This document shows positions 23,067 to 31,223 of a stretch of 37,168 nucleotides of DNA, in pieces; position 1 is the first letter of the stretch, and every line of letters starts with the position of its first letter. A program made the position numbers and the translations under genes. This DNA comes from Phycisphaerae bacterium (lineage in GTDB: Bacteria; Planctomycetota; Phycisphaerae; Tepidisphaerales; Tepidisphaeraceae), in contig JAICIO010000051.1 in assembly GCA_025924315.1 (NCBI GenBank), positions 1-37,168 on the forward strand, given 5' to 3'. The notes under the pieces are model-generated. The model saw only the letters and a list, made by a program, of their open reading frames with translations, did no database searches and had not been told where the DNA came from.

Positions 23067-23546
23067 TTAAATCGGTCGATCCACGCGCGCTTCGTGTCGT
23101 AGATCGATACCGGGTTGGTAGTCGATTTTGATGCTCGTGGTCGCTGCCGATCGCACCCAGTCGAGATAGCCGAAACGCCAGAGATAGGCGAAGCCGACGA
23201 GGAGCACGCCGAAGAAGAAGAGCATGTCGACCAGCGCGACCGAGCGGAGTTCGAACGCGCTCATGCCCAGGTCACTCGCCATCGCGCTCGCTCGGCCGTA
23301 GGTCACCGCCCACGGATAGAAGAGCGCGACTTCCACATCGAAGATCAAATACACCAGAGCAACAATATAAAACCGCAGGTCGAACTGCACCCAGCTGGTG
23401 CCGATGCTGGGTTCGCCGCATTCGTAAACCGAGGACTTTTCGGGATTAGGAATCTTCGGCCGCGCGACCGCGCCGATCACCAGGTTGGCAAAGACGAACG
23501 CCGCTCCGAATCCGACAAACAGCGTGATCGAAAGCAGCAGTTCCAC
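23067..23546 (-). CDS. nuoA: NADH-quinone oxidoreductase subunit A
   Basis: 159 residues with three membrane helices (about 3-25, 58-78, 103-123). Family marks are YECGEPSIG (41-49), the first matrix-side loop, and RFYIVALVYLIFDVEVALFYPWA (58-80, split here only by the second helix). NuoA is a small membrane subunit of complex I that lies near the quinone site. Start is GTG at 23546; the ATG nearby is out of frame. The C-terminal 30 residues are longer than usual. Downstream on this strand there is only a repeat and a + strand tRNA, so nuoA is not followed by nuoB as in normal complex I operons. Confidence 0.92.
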   Translation of the reverse strand: MELLLSITLFVGFGAAFVFANLVIGAVARPKIPNPEKSSVYECGEPSIGTSWVQFDLRFYIVALVYLIFDVEVALFYPWAVTYGRASAMASDLGMSAFELRSVALVDMLFFFGVLLVGFAYLWRFGYLDWVRSAATTSIKIDYQPGIDLRHEARVDRPI

Positions 23547-23705
23547 GCCATTTAGCCTAGATTCGCGAGGGAAAATTGCAAGAACTCTTCATTTCTGTCG
23601 AAAGCCGAAAATCCTCTCGCCCGAACTCGCGCTCTTCCCTATGATTCACCATCTCATGCATTTTCGAGAGGGAATTGGAGCCATGGATGTCAGCAACTCC
23701 GCCGA

Positions 23706-23975
23706 TTGCTTCGTGCCGATACGCAACTGATTCTGGACGCCTTTACCACCCGCCAGCACCTCCGTCCGCACCAGCCGATTGGCCAGGTGCTCCCGAGCAT
23801 TGTCGATGAAGTGGGCTGCTGCCCGAATGCGATCGCTCAGGCGATGGAATGGCTGCACATCGATCCGGCGATGGCGATTGGTCGCCTTCGTCGCACCGAG
23901 TTGATGCAACTCTCGCGCAGCATCCAGCGCTTCTGGCGCAACGCGTCGCTTCGCGCGACCGCTAGTGCGCAATAA
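23706..23975 (+). CDS. hypothetical protein, possibly frameshifted at its start
   Basis: An 89-codon frame with strongly coding-like third positions: LRADTQLILDAFTTRQHL, QVLPSIVDEVGCCPNAIAQA, MEWLHIDPAMAIGRLRRTEL. The only in-frame start is TTG at 23706, with no ribosome binding site. A plausible true start, ATG at 23683 (MDVSNSAD), is in the neighbouring frame and would join this one if one T were added near 23706. So either a TTG start or a recent single-base deletion (or sequencing error) applies. Family not recognised. Confidence 0.45.
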   Translation: MLRADTQLILDAFTTRQHLRPHQPIGQVLPSIVDEVGCCPNAIAQAMEWLHIDPAMAIGRLRRTELMQLSRSIQRFWRNASLRATASAQ

Positions 23976-23998
23976 CTTATCCCTGATCAACAGCTTGA

Positions 23999-24053
23999 CG
24001 AGCCGCGACCGTAAGGAGCGGTGCGGATTTCCGTTCCTCACGGTCGCCGCTCG
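23999..24053. repeat. palindromic dispersed repeat (GCGACCGT..GGAGCGG type)
   Basis: Left arm 23999-24021 and right arm 24031-24053 are imperfect inverted copies (about 23 bp) around a 9-nt loop. It lies in the 217-bp gap before the SirB1-like gene, where I see no other gene. Confidence 0.65.
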
Positions 24054-24192
24054 TTCTCTTCCCGTCAAAATGTGGCTTTTGGACCACCCATAAGGCCTGT
24101 CCGGGCCGTTTCTGCGCTTCGGCACGCAATGTGCTCTCAAATCCTTCGTTCGGCCGATAGTGAGATATGTATCATCGGCTTGGAGACGAACC

Positions 24193-25029
24193 ATGAAACC
24201 GTCTGCTCCACTTTGTTGCAATCGTGCGGCCTTTGAGCTGCTTTCCCGCCAAGTGCCCGCGATCAACTCCTCTGATGCATTGCTCGAAGGCGCGATCGCC
24301 ATCGCGATGCATCAGATGGAAAACGTGGACGCCACGGTCCTCGATAAAACGATTCAGAGCTACGCCGACACCGTTCGCTCGCGCGTGCGAGGTCCGCAAC
24401 CGCAAGCGCTGCTCGCGCACCTGCACGAATTTCTCTTCGACGAGCTCGGCTTTACCGGCAACGGCGAAGACTACTACAACCCAATCAACAGCTACGTGCC
24501 GGCGGTCATTCAGACCCGCCGCGGGTTGCCGATCATTCTCAGCCTGATCTACAAGCTCGTCGCGGAGCGCATTGGCCTGCGCTGCTGGGGCGTCGGACTC
24601 CCCGGCCACTTCATCGTCGGCGTGGATGTCGATGGGACGAACATGCTGGTCGATCCGTTCAACGGCGGACGCGTGCTCTCCACAGATGAAGCGCACCAGC
24701 GCATGCGCGACACGTTCGGCCCGGAGATCGAATGGTCGGATGAACTGATCCAGCCGATCTCGAACCTGCACTGGCTGACGCGCGTCCTGCAGAACCTGCT
24801 GCACATCTTCGGCGCCAGCGGCCACTACGCCGACGTCGCCGCGATGCTCGAGATGGAAATGGTGCTCTGGCCGAAGCAGACGCACTTGCAGCGCGATCTC
24901 GCGCTCGTGCTCGCGCGGATCGGCCTGTCGCAACCCGCGTCGATTTGGCTTGACCGCTACCTCAAGAGCAACCCCGACGATCCGCAGAAGCAGGATCTGG
25001 AACAGCTGCGAGAAGTGCTCAAGACGTAG
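24193..25029 (+). CDS. SirB1-like transglutaminase/TPR protein
   Basis: 278 residues. The N-terminal two thirds match the SirB1 family: LLAHLHEFLFDELGF, YYNPINSYVPAVIQTRRGLP (94-113, with conserved Asn96), and GVGLPGHFIVGVD (His139), followed by LVDPFNGG. The C-terminal part (about 190-275) is TPR-like helical (HLQRDLALVLARIGLSQPAS). The fold is transglutaminase-related, but the biochemical function of SirB1 proteins is unsettled. GGAG at 24182-24185 supports ATG 24193. It is followed by its own terminator. Confidence 0.85.
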   Translation: MKPSAPLCCNRAAFELLSRQVPAINSSDALLEGAIAIAMHQMENVDATVLDKTIQSYADTVRSRVRGPQPQALLAHLHEFLFDELGFTGNGEDYYNPINSYVPAVIQTRRGLPIILSLIYKLVAERIGLRCWGVGLPGHFIVGVDVDGTNMLVDPFNGGRVLSTDEAHQRMRDTFGPEIEWSDELIQPISNLHWLTRVLQNLLHIFGASGHYADVAAMLEMEMVLWPKQTHLQRDLALVLARIGLSQPASIWLDRYLKSNPDDPQKQDLEQLREVLKT

Positions 25030-25103
25030 CGAAACGAAACTTGAGGCGCGGCGCGCGCGACCGACTCAGCGCGCTGCCCTCACTAGGCTTCCACTCAACA
25101 AGC

Positions 25104-25140
25104 GGCGTGGTCACTGCGGTGACCGCGCCTCTTTTATTTT
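25104..25140 (+). terminator. intrinsic terminator after the SirB1-like gene
   Basis: An 11-bp stem (25104-25114 with 25119-25129, one G-T pair), 4-nt loop, then TCTTTTATTTT. Confidence 0.8.
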
Positions 25141-25149
25141 ACTCCACTG

Positions 25150-25223
25150 GTAGGGTCCGCTTCAGCGGACCGGTTACTCTCGGTTCGAAACCCGAATAAC
25201 CGGTCCGCTGAAGCGGACCCTAC
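25150..25223. repeat. palindromic dispersed repeat, GTAGGGTSCG...CGSACCCTAC family, copy 2
   Basis: Perfect 27-bp inverted arms (25150-25176 and 25197-25223) around a 20-nt loop that itself contains GGTTCGAAACC. Its right arm runs into the stop region of the ankyrin gene. Same family as 22967-23043. Confidence 0.85.
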
Positions 25224-26164
25224 AAAGAGCGCGTCGTCGCGCGTCCGTTCTTTAACATCGCGATGATTTTCTCATAATCCGCCGGCTTCCCGGGCGCGAA
25301 GTCTTTGAAGTCGCCACGCTTTCCTTCTTCAGCATCCTGAACGAAGCCTGGATTGATCTTCGCCCCCGCATCAATCAGCGCCTTCACATTCTCGGGCTTC
25401 CCGGCGACCACCGCCCAACCCAGCGGCGTGTTGTGATGCTCTTCTTCGATTGAATCCAGCGGCGCGCCCGCCTTCACCAGCACATCGATTACTTCCGGAT
25501 TCGCACTCCACGCCGCGGAGTGAAGCATCGTCACACCGTGCTCGCCTTCCGCCTTCGCGTTCGCCCCCAGTTCGATCAGCGCCTTCACCACCTTCGCCTG
25601 CGATGCATTCACCGCGACCATCAGCGGCGTGGAATGTCCCACTTCATTCCGCGTCGCCTCCGTCGCGTGCTCGCCATCGCCGAGAACATCGCATTTCAAC
25701 CCCGGCTTCTCCAACAGCGACGGATCCGATTTGACCAGCGATTTCACCCGCTCGACATCTCCCAGCCCGCACGCCAGAAACAAATCATCGACCTTCGCCC
25801 CACGCTCGCGGAGAAACTTCGCGACATCCCAACGCTTGTCCGACACCGCCCACCGCAACGGCGTCGCGAAATTGGCGGTGTCAAGTGCTTCGAGATCCGC
25901 GCCATTTTCCAGCAGGAGTTTCGCCACGTCGACATTCGCCGCCAGGTGCAATGGCATCGCGCCATGCCCCTCCTCGCGCGTGCTGACGAGCCGCTTGTCG
26001 CGCGCGAGATCCGCCTTCATTTTCTCAAGATCCCCCTTCTTCATCGCACGCCAGAAATCAGCGGTGAGACGAATGGATGGTTTGTCCGGGTGCTTCGGAT
26101 CCTGCGCAAGAAGTGAACTCGTGATTGCGCATACAATCGCGCACGTCAGACCGAGCTTGATCAT
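25220..26164 (-). CDS. exported ankyrin-repeat protein
   Basis: 314 residues with a signal peptide (MIKLGLTCAIVCAITSSLLA, then QDPK). At least six ankyrin repeats follow: AMPLHLAANVDVAKLLLENG, TPLRWAVSDKRWDVAKFLRE, TPLMVAVNASQAKVVKALIE, TMLHSAAWSANPEVIDVLVK and TPLGWAVVAGKPENVKALID. These mediate protein binding; the partner is unknown. AAGGG lies about 8 bp before the ATG. The stop region overlaps the edge of the palindromic repeat at 25150-25223, so the repeat may supply the end of the reading frame. Confidence 0.88.
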   Translation of the reverse strand: MIKLGLTCAIVCAITSSLLAQDPKHPDKPSIRLTADFWRAMKKGDLEKMKADLARDKRLVSTREEGHGAMPLHLAANVDVAKLLLENGADLEALDTANFATPLRWAVSDKRWDVAKFLRERGAKVDDLFLACGLGDVERVKSLVKSDPSLLEKPGLKCDVLGDGEHATEATRNEVGHSTPLMVAVNASQAKVVKALIELGANAKAEGEHGVTMLHSAAWSANPEVIDVLVKAGAPLDSIEEEHHNTPLGWAVVAGKPENVKALIDAGAKINPGFVQDAEEGKRGDFKDFAPGKPADYEKIIAMLKNGRATTRSL

Positions 26165-26207
26165 CGTCGTGCCCTTTGGAAGCTGACGACATCATACCGT
26201 TCCGATC

Positions 26208-26270
26208 GAAAAACGGACGCGAAATCGCAAGCGAGCCATCGAACCTCGCTTGCGATTTCGCGTCTGTTTT
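26208..26270 (-). terminator. long-stem terminator of carB
   Basis: Perfect 19-bp arms (26217-26235 and 26245-26263) extend by further pairs to a flanking A run (26209-26213) and T run (26267-26270). It lies just after the carB stop at 26275, and could work in both directions. Confidence 0.8.
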
Positions 26271-26274
26271 CTGA

Positions 26275-29200
26275 CTATTTCGCGTGATACGCCTGAAGTG
26301 GTTGAACGCCCCACCCCTGCTTCTTCATCGCCTCGATCGCCCGCGCCGCCGCATTCGCCCCCGTGATCGTCGTCACGATCGGCACCTTGTTCAGCACCGA
26401 CATCGCCCGAATCTTCCCCTCGTCCGTCGCGGGCCCCTTCTTCGTCGGCGTGTTGATGATCAGCTGGACTTTGCCGTTCTTGATGTAGTCGGAAATGTTC
26501 GGCCGGCCTTCACCGAGGCGTGGAATACGCTTCGACGGCACGTCGTTCTTTGAAAGCGCCTCATGCGTTCCACGACTGGCGACGATCTCGAAGCCCATCC
26601 CCGCAAGCATTTTCGCCGCCGGCACGATCGCATCTTTATCGTGATCGCGCACGGAGATGAACACGGTTCCTTCCGTCGGCAAAACCGTCCCCGCCGCCAG
26701 CTGGCTCTTCGCGAACGCGAGCGGGAAGCTTTGATCGATGCCCATCACTTCACCGGTGCTGCGCATTTCGGGGCCGAGAATCACGTCCACGCCGGGGAAC
26801 TTGCTGAACGGGAAGACGACTTCTTTCACGCTGATGTGCTTCGGATCCGGAATCTCGTGAACGTTCAGTTCATCGAGCGTCTTCCCCGCCATCACCTTCG
26901 CGGCGATCTTCGCGTACGGGACTCCGGTTGCCTTCGAAACAAACGGCACCGTTCGCGACGCCCGCGGGTTCACTTCGATAACGTAGATCTCGCGATCCTT
27001 GATCGCGTACTGCACGTTCATGAGCCCGCGTACGCGCAGCGCCTTGGCCAGCTCAACCGTCTGCCGCTTCAGCTCCGCGATGATTTCTTTCGAGAGCGAG
27101 TAAGGCGGCAAGGCGCACGCGCTGTCGCCCGAGTGAATGCCGGCTTCTTCGATGTGCTCCATCACGCCGATGACGATGGCTCTTCCATCGACATGAGGCA
27201 CAGCCGCCCCCGGCTGTGCTCCGCGCGCCGGCACAGCCGAGGGCGGCTGTGCCACACGGAAGTCTGCCAAACAATCGACGTCCACTTCCGTCGCGGCGTC
27301 GAGGAATTTGTCCACCAGGATCGGCGCGTCCTTGATCGTCGAAGCTTCGACCGCATGCGCCATGTAGTAGTTGAGCTGCTCTTCGTCGCTCACGATTTCC
27401 ATCGCGCGGCCACCGAGCACAAAGCTGGGCCGCACAAGCACAGGATATCCGATTCTCTTCGCGATCTCGCGCGCTTCATCGACGTTGCGTGCGATGCCAT
27501 TCTCAGGTTGTTTGAGTTTCAGTTGCTGGAGCAGCGTCCGGAACTGCTCGCGGTCGCCTGCGCGATCGATCGATTCCACGGTCGTGCCGATGATTGGAAC
27601 ACCTGCTTCTTCCAAACCCTTCGCAAGGTTAAGAGGCGTCTGTCCACCGAACTGAACGATCACACCTTTCACCAAGCCCACGGATGGCGATCCGTGGGCT
27701 TTAAACGGACCACCATTGAGCCGCTCACAGATATTGAGAATGTCTTCATGCGTCAGCGGCTCGAAAAAGAGCAGATCGCTCGTGTCGTAGTCGGTCGAAA
27801 CCGTTTCCGGATTCGAATTGATCATCACCGACTCGATCCCCATCTCCCGCATCGCAAACGCCGCCTGCACGCAGCAGTAATCGAACTCAATCCCCTGCCC
27901 GATTCGATTCGGCCCACCGCCGATGATGATGACTTTCGGCTTGTCGGTCAGGCGGATTTCGTCTTCGGTTTGGATTGTTGCTTGTTGATTGTTGATTGTT
28001 GTAAAGGGCTTTTCGTAGGTGGAGTAGTAGTACGGCGTCGAGGCCTCAAACTCCGCCGCGCAGGTGTCGACGAGTTTGTAGACGGGCCTGATGTTCCGCT
28101 CGCCTCGGATTTCGCGCACCGCGCCTGGCTTCATGCCAGAAATAGCAGCCAGTTGAATGTCGGAATAACCAAATGCTTTTGCTCGCGACAACAATGCTGA
28201 CGATTCAGCTAAGAATCGCTCCTTCCCGCCTGGCAACCAGTGCGTCAAGGAATGCCGTTCCTCATGAAGCTCCTTCAATCCGATAGCTAGTTGCGTCTCA
28301 AAATCGGTCAGTTCCTTCATCTGCGCAAGGAACCATGGATCGATGTTCGTCAGCTCGTGGATGCGGTCGATCGACCAGCCCATCTTCATCGCGTAGCGGA
28401 TGTAGTAGAGGCGGCCTTGGCTGGGGACGGCGAGTTTTCTTCGCAGTTTCTCTTCCGGGATGGGCCATTCGTGGTCGAGCGATTCGCCTTGTGTGGTTTT
28501 ATCTGATGCTTCATCGACCCGCGGCGGAGCCGCTGGGCTCCCGCTTACTTTTGGTGCGCTTTGAGCATTCAACCACTTGTCATATTTGTCGAGGCCGAAA
28601 CCGAAGCGTTTGACCTCCATCGAGCGGATGCCCTTCTGCAGCGCTTCCTTGAACGTGCGGCCGATCGCCATCGCTTCGCCGACGGATTTCATTTGCGTGG
28701 TGAGCGTTTCATCGGCGTCGGGAAATTTTTCGAACGTCCACCGCGGGATCTTGATGACGACGTAGTCAATCGTCGGCTCGAAGCAGGCGGAGGTGTACAT
28801 ATCCCACATCTCGCGCGGATCACTGCTTTGGCGCTGCCCGCTTAAGCGGGCGGCGCCGGCGGTGCGACGACTGGTGATGTAGTTTGGAAGTTCGTCGAGG
28901 GTATAGCCCACAGCAAGCTTTGCTGCGATCTTCGCAATTGGATAACCCGTTGCCTTCGATGCGAGCGCCGACGATCGCGACACGCGCGGGTTCATCTCGA
29001 CGACGACCATGTCGCCGGTCTTCGGATCCGTCGCAAACTGAATGTTCGATCCGCCGGTCTCGACACCGACGGCGCGGATCACCGCGATGGCGGCGTCGCG
29101 CATGCGTTGGTATTCCTTGTCGGTCAGCGTCTGGATCGGGGCGACGGTGATCGAATCGCCCGTATGCACGCCCATCGGATCGATATTTTCGATCGAGCAG

Positions 29201-29907
29201 ATGATGACGACGTTGTCGTTCTTGTCGCGCATCACCTCGAGCTCGAATTCCTTCCAGCCGATGACCGATTGCTCGATGAGCACTTCCGTCACCGGCGAAG
29301 CATCGAGCCCGCGCTGCACGATCGTTTCGAATTCTTCGACGTTGTAGGCGATGCCTCCGCCCGTTCCACCCAAAGTGAATGCGGGGCGAATAATGAGCGG
29401 CAGGCCAATGTCATCCATCACCTTGCGGGCTTCCGCCATCGTGTGGACGACGCCCGATCGCGGCACCTTCAGGCCGATCTTGATCATCAGGTCCTTGAAG
29501 ACCTGCCGATCTTCGCCTTTGAAGATCGCTTCGCGATCGGCGCCGATCATCTTCACGTTGTACTTCTTGAGAATGCCCTGATCGAAGCAGGCCATGCCGG
29601 TGTTGAGGCCGGTTTGGCCACCCAGCGTGGGCAGTAGCGCATCGATCGGTGTGCCTTTTTCCTGCTCCAGCTTCAAAATCTTCTCGACCGTTTCAGGCGA
29701 AATCGGCTCGATGTAAGTCGCGTCGGCGAACTCCGGATCGGTCATGATCGTGGCAGGGTTGCTGTTGATCAGGACGATGCGGTAGCCCTCCTCGCGCAGC
29801 GCGCGGCAGGCCTGCACACCGGAGTAGTCGAACTCGCATCCCTGGCCGATGACGATGGGACCGGAGCCGATGATGAGGATGGTGTGGATGTCGGTGCGAC
29901 GGGGCAT
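26275..29907 (-). CDS. carB: carbamoyl-phosphate synthase large chain, enlarged by extra in-frame segments
   Basis: CarB makes carbamoyl phosphate from glutamine-derived ammonia, bicarbonate and 2 ATP, for arginine and pyrimidine synthesis. All blocks are present: N-terminal ATP-grasp ([50 protein letters not shown]), oligomerisation domain ([15 protein letters not shown]), second ATP-grasp ([47 protein letters not shown]) and a C-terminal MGS-like allosteric domain ([13 protein letters not shown]). The protein is 1210 residues against about 1073 in Escherichia coli. The surplus lies in extra segments at about residues 348-368, 445-475, 545-570, 628-650, 733-748 and 883-906. Start 29907 matches the family (MPRRTDI); no clear Shine-Dalgarno. 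No carA is in the window. Confidence 0.96.
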   Translation of the reverse strand: MPRRTDIHTILIIGSGPIVIGQGCEFDYSGVQACRALREEGYRIVLINSNPATIMTDPEFADATYIEPISPETVEKILKLEQEKGTPIDALLPTLGGQTGLNTGMACFDQGILKKYNVKMIGADREAIFKGEDRQVFKDLMIKIGLKVPRSGVVHTMAEARKVMDDIGLPLIIRPAFTLGGTGGGIAYNVEEFETIVQRGLDASPVTEVLIEQSVIGWKEFELEVMRDKNDNVVIICSIENIDPMGVHTGDSITVAPIQTLTDKEYQRMRDAAIAVIRAVGVETGGSNIQFATDPKTGDMVVVEMNPRVSRSSALASKATGYPIAKIAAKLAVGYTLDELPNYITSRRTAGAARLSGQRQSSDPREMWDMYTSACFEPTIDYVVIKIPRWTFEKFPDADETLTTQMKSVGEAMAIGRTFKEALQKGIRSMEVKRFGFGLDKYDKWLNAQSAPKVSGSPAAPPRVDEASDKTTQGESLDHEWPIPEEKLRRKLAVPSQGRLYYIRYAMKMGWSIDRIHELTNIDPWFLAQMKELTDFETQLAIGLKELHEERHSLTHWLPGGKERFLAESSALLSRAKAFGYSDIQLAAISGMKPGAVREIRGERNIRPVYKLVDTCAAEFEASTPYYYSTYEKPFTTINNQQATIQTEDEIRLTDKPKVIIIGGGPNRIGQGIEFDYCCVQAAFAMREMGIESVMINSNPETVSTDYDTSDLLFFEPLTHEDILNICERLNGGPFKAHGSPSVGLVKGVIVQFGGQTPLNLAKGLEEAGVPIIGTTVESIDRAGDREQFRTLLQQLKLKQPENGIARNVDEAREIAKRIGYPVLVRPSFVLGGRAMEIVSDEEQLNYYMAHAVEASTIKDAPILVDKFLDAATEVDVDCLADFRVAQPPSAVPARGAQPGAAVPHVDGRAIVIGVMEHIEEAGIHSGDSACALPPYSLSKEIIAELKRQTVELAKALRVRGLMNVQYAIKDREIYVIEVNPRASRTVPFVSKATGVPYAKIAAKVMAGKTLDELNVHEIPDPKHISVKEVVFPFSKFPGVDVILGPEMRSTGEVMGIDQSFPLAFAKSQLAAGTVLPTEGTVFISVRDHDKDAIVPAAKMLAGMGFEIVASRGTHEALSKNDVPSKRIPRLGEGRPNISDYIKNGKVQLIINTPTKKGPATDEGKIRAMSVLNKVPIVTTITGANAAARAIEAMKKQGWGVQPLQAYHAK
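27197..27253. repeat. double-hairpin palindromic repeat inside carB
   Basis: Hairpin 1 is GCACAGCCG-CCCC-CGGCTGTGC (27198-27219). Hairpin 2 is GCACAGCCG-AGGG-CGGCTGTGC (27231-27252). An 11-bp spacer separates them. It is translated in frame as [20 protein letters not shown], interrupting the segment between VDVDCLAD and [17 protein letters not shown]. The same double hairpin is intergenic at 32879-32930. Confidence 0.85.
27674..27701. repeat. palindrome inside carB with terminator-like stem
   Basis: Perfect 12-bp arms AAGCCCACGGAT/ATCCGTGGGCTT with a 4-bp centre (GGCG), translated as part of [10 protein letters not shown] between ICERLNG and [10 protein letters not shown]. The GCCCACG/CGTGGGC stem equals those of the terminators at 5857-5877 and 30016-30039, but there is no T-tract here. 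Confidence 0.85.
27974..28001. repeat. 7-bp tandem repeat inside carB
   Basis: Four heptamers (ATTGTTG, CTTGTTG, ATTGTTG, ATTGTTG on +), translated within [14 protein letters not shown], just before [15 protein letters not shown]. Confidence 0.8.
28521..28544. repeat. imperfect palindrome inside carB
   Basis: GGAGCC-GCTG-GGCTCC (28526-28541), with partly paired GC-rich flanks, is translated as [10 protein letters not shown] in a Ser/Pro-rich surplus segment between DKYDKWLNA and [13 protein letters not shown]. Confidence 0.6.
28830..28857. repeat. palindrome inside carB (GCCCGCTTAAGCGGGC type)
   Basis: Twelve-bp arms with one mismatch (GGCGCTGCCCGC, GCGGGCGGCGCC) around TTAA. Translated as [11 protein letters not shown], in a surplus segment between PNYITSRRT and [12 protein letters not shown]. 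Confidence 0.8.
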
Positions 29908-30008
29908 AGTCGAGCAATCTTAGGATGAAAAAGTCGAAAGAAATTCGGGGTAATGTACAGGGATGGGGCGCGATGTCCAATGCAGCGGAAGGAAGACCAT
30001 TTCTGCGC

Positions 30009-30040
30009 AAAAAAGTGCCCACGCATGAATGCGTGGGCAG
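30009..30040 (-). terminator. intrinsic terminator of the YHS-type lipoprotein gene
   Basis: An 11-bp stem (TGCCCACGCAT 30016-30026 with ATGCGTGGGCA 30029-30039) is followed on the minus strand by a six-T run (30014-30009). It lies 19 bp after the stop at 30059. Confidence 0.85.
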
Positions 30041-30058
30041 GATGAATGCTGTGCGAAA

Positions 30059-30427
30059 TCACTTGAGCGACGCCATGTATTTTGCCGGATCTTTTTGGAA
30101 ATCGGGGATGCAATCGGGGCAGCAAAATCCGATCACCTTGCCCTGATATGTGAACGTGACCTTCGGGTCGATCTTGTTCTTGGTTTCGACGGCGCAGAAC
30201 TTGTTGATCGGCATCGCGGAGGTTTGTGTCGCAGGAGCGGAGGTCGGTGCGGCTTTGGGTGTCGGAGCGGGTGGCACCGCCGGCGCGGTGGTTGGCGGTG
30301 GATTGAAATTGGGCTCCTTCAAATCGGGCGGAAGGTCGTTCGCCGAATTCGTCTTTGAATCCGATTTGTCGCACGCAAACGCGATGCAAAGGAGTGAAAC
30401 ACAAACGGCCGCGGTTATCCAACGCAT
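30059..30427 (-). CDS. probable lipoprotein with YHS-type metal-binding domain
   Basis: 122 residues. The signal peptide MRWITAAVCVSLLCIAFAC ends at Cys19, a somewhat irregular lipobox (AFAC). A Pro/Ala/Thr-rich linker (about 30-72) is followed by NKFCAVETKNKIDPKVTF and VIGFCCPDCIPDFQKDPAKY. Cys78, Cys102, Cys103 and Cys106 match the YHS/TRASH-like pattern of metal-binding domains found with copper and other heavy-metal proteins. GGAG lies about 7 bp before the ATG. It has its own terminator. The metal is not known. Confidence 0.8.
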   Translation of the reverse strand: MRWITAAVCVSLLCIAFACDKSDSKTNSANDLPPDLKEPNFNPPPTTAPAVPPAPTPKAAPTSAPATQTSAMPINKFCAVETKNKIDPKVTFTYQGKVIGFCCPDCIPDFQKDPAKYMASLK

Positions 30428-30546
30428 ACGTAATCTCCAACGAATGTGCCGAACCGATCATAGACGCGAATTGCGCCTCTTCCAACAAAAACGGGCCGCG
30501 ACAAGCGTCGCGACCCGGGTCGTCAGATCTTCGAAAAAGGTTCTGA

Positions 30547-30807
30547 TCACTTTTTGTAGTATTGCGTGTTTCTCTCGATGAACGAGGCCCATTCCGCCGG
30601 GAGGTCTTCCTGCGGGAAAATCGCCGTCACCGGACATTCATCCACGCACAGCCCGCAGTCAATGCAGGTATCCGGGTCAATATAGAGCATTTCCTCAGTC
30701 GCAAATTCCGGTTCATCCTTGGTGGGATGAATGCAATCCACCGGGCAGACCGTGACACAAGCGGTGTCTTTGGTGCCGATGCACGGCTGCGCGATAAAGT
30801 GAGACAT
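30547..30807 (-). CDS. fdxA: seven-iron ferredoxin (3Fe-4S + 4Fe-4S)
   Basis: 86 residues: PCIGTKDTACVTVCPVDCIH and CIDCGLCVDECPVTAIF. By comparison with Azotobacter-type FdI, Cys9, Cys17 and Cys58 should bind the [3Fe-4S] cluster and Cys21, Cys48, Cys51 and Cys54 the [4Fe-4S] cluster. It is a small soluble electron carrier; redox partners are not shown by context. AGGAGA 8 bp before ATG 30807 sets the start; the open frame continues upstream without ferredoxin character. The symbol is used in the family sense. Confidence 0.92.
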   Translation of the reverse strand: MSHFIAQPCIGTKDTACVTVCPVDCIHPTKDEPEFATEEMLYIDPDTCIDCGLCVDECPVTAIFPQEDLPAEWASFIERNTQYYKK

Positions 30808-30837
30808 AAAAAACTCTCCTGATCTAACGGAGGGTCG

Positions 30838-30865
30838 ATTATAGGGAACTGAACGCGGGGGACAA
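30838..30865 (-). promoter_or_regulatory. promoter of the ferredoxin gene
   Basis: On the minus strand TTGTCC (30865-30860), 16 bp, then a consensus TATAAT (30843-30838), 30 bp upstream of the start codon. Confidence 0.6.
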
Positions 30866-30973
30866 TAGCTGGAAAACTTCGGAACCGCCGAGGCGACGAG
30901 AAGTGCCGAGATCGCCGGAAAGACAGAAAAGTAGCACGGGCTTCTCAACCCATGCATGGCGCGGGCAACTCCA

Positions 30974-31198
30974 TCAATGATCGGACTTCTTACGCAATTC
31001 TTCCCGCACAATCTCCCAAGGAATATCCTCCGACAGACCTGCATCCTCTTCAGCAATTCGACGCGCAAGATCTTCCCACTGACCGGGCGTGAGATCTAGA
31101 TTCTCGGGGCGAACGCTCCACAACAGCATTTCTCCCAAGATCTCTCGCTGTTCCGGTGGAAGTGCTTCGGCCTCTTTCAGGATCGTTTCAAAGGTCAT
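30974..31198 (-). CDS. addiction-module component (antitoxin-like), orphan
   Basis: 74 residues: MTFETILKEAEALPPEQREI, LGEMLLWSVRP, then an acidic tail with WEDLARRIAEEDAGLSEDIP and EEL. This is the layout of the small putative addiction-module proteins usually paired with a RelE/ParE toxin. No toxin frame lies on either side: upstream is gpmI (25 bp away) and downstream is the ferredoxin promoter. AGG about 8 bp before the ATG. Probably co-transcribed with gpmI. Confidence 0.7.
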   Translation of the reverse strand: MTFETILKEAEALPPEQREILGEMLLWSVRPENLDLTPGQWEDLARRIAEEDAGLSEDIPWEIVREELRKKSDH

Positions 31199-31223
31199 CG
31201 GCGCACCTCGGTTGTGGGTACGG

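Noticed and set aside
26563-28200. 545-codon + strand frame opposite carB
   Set aside because: Mirror frame of a secure essential gene; no family features.
28201-28262. A further palindromic element in carB (surplus segment around residues 549-568)
   Set aside because: The segment is extra relative to Escherichia coli CarB, but only short 5-6 bp inverted arms are present, too weak to call an element.
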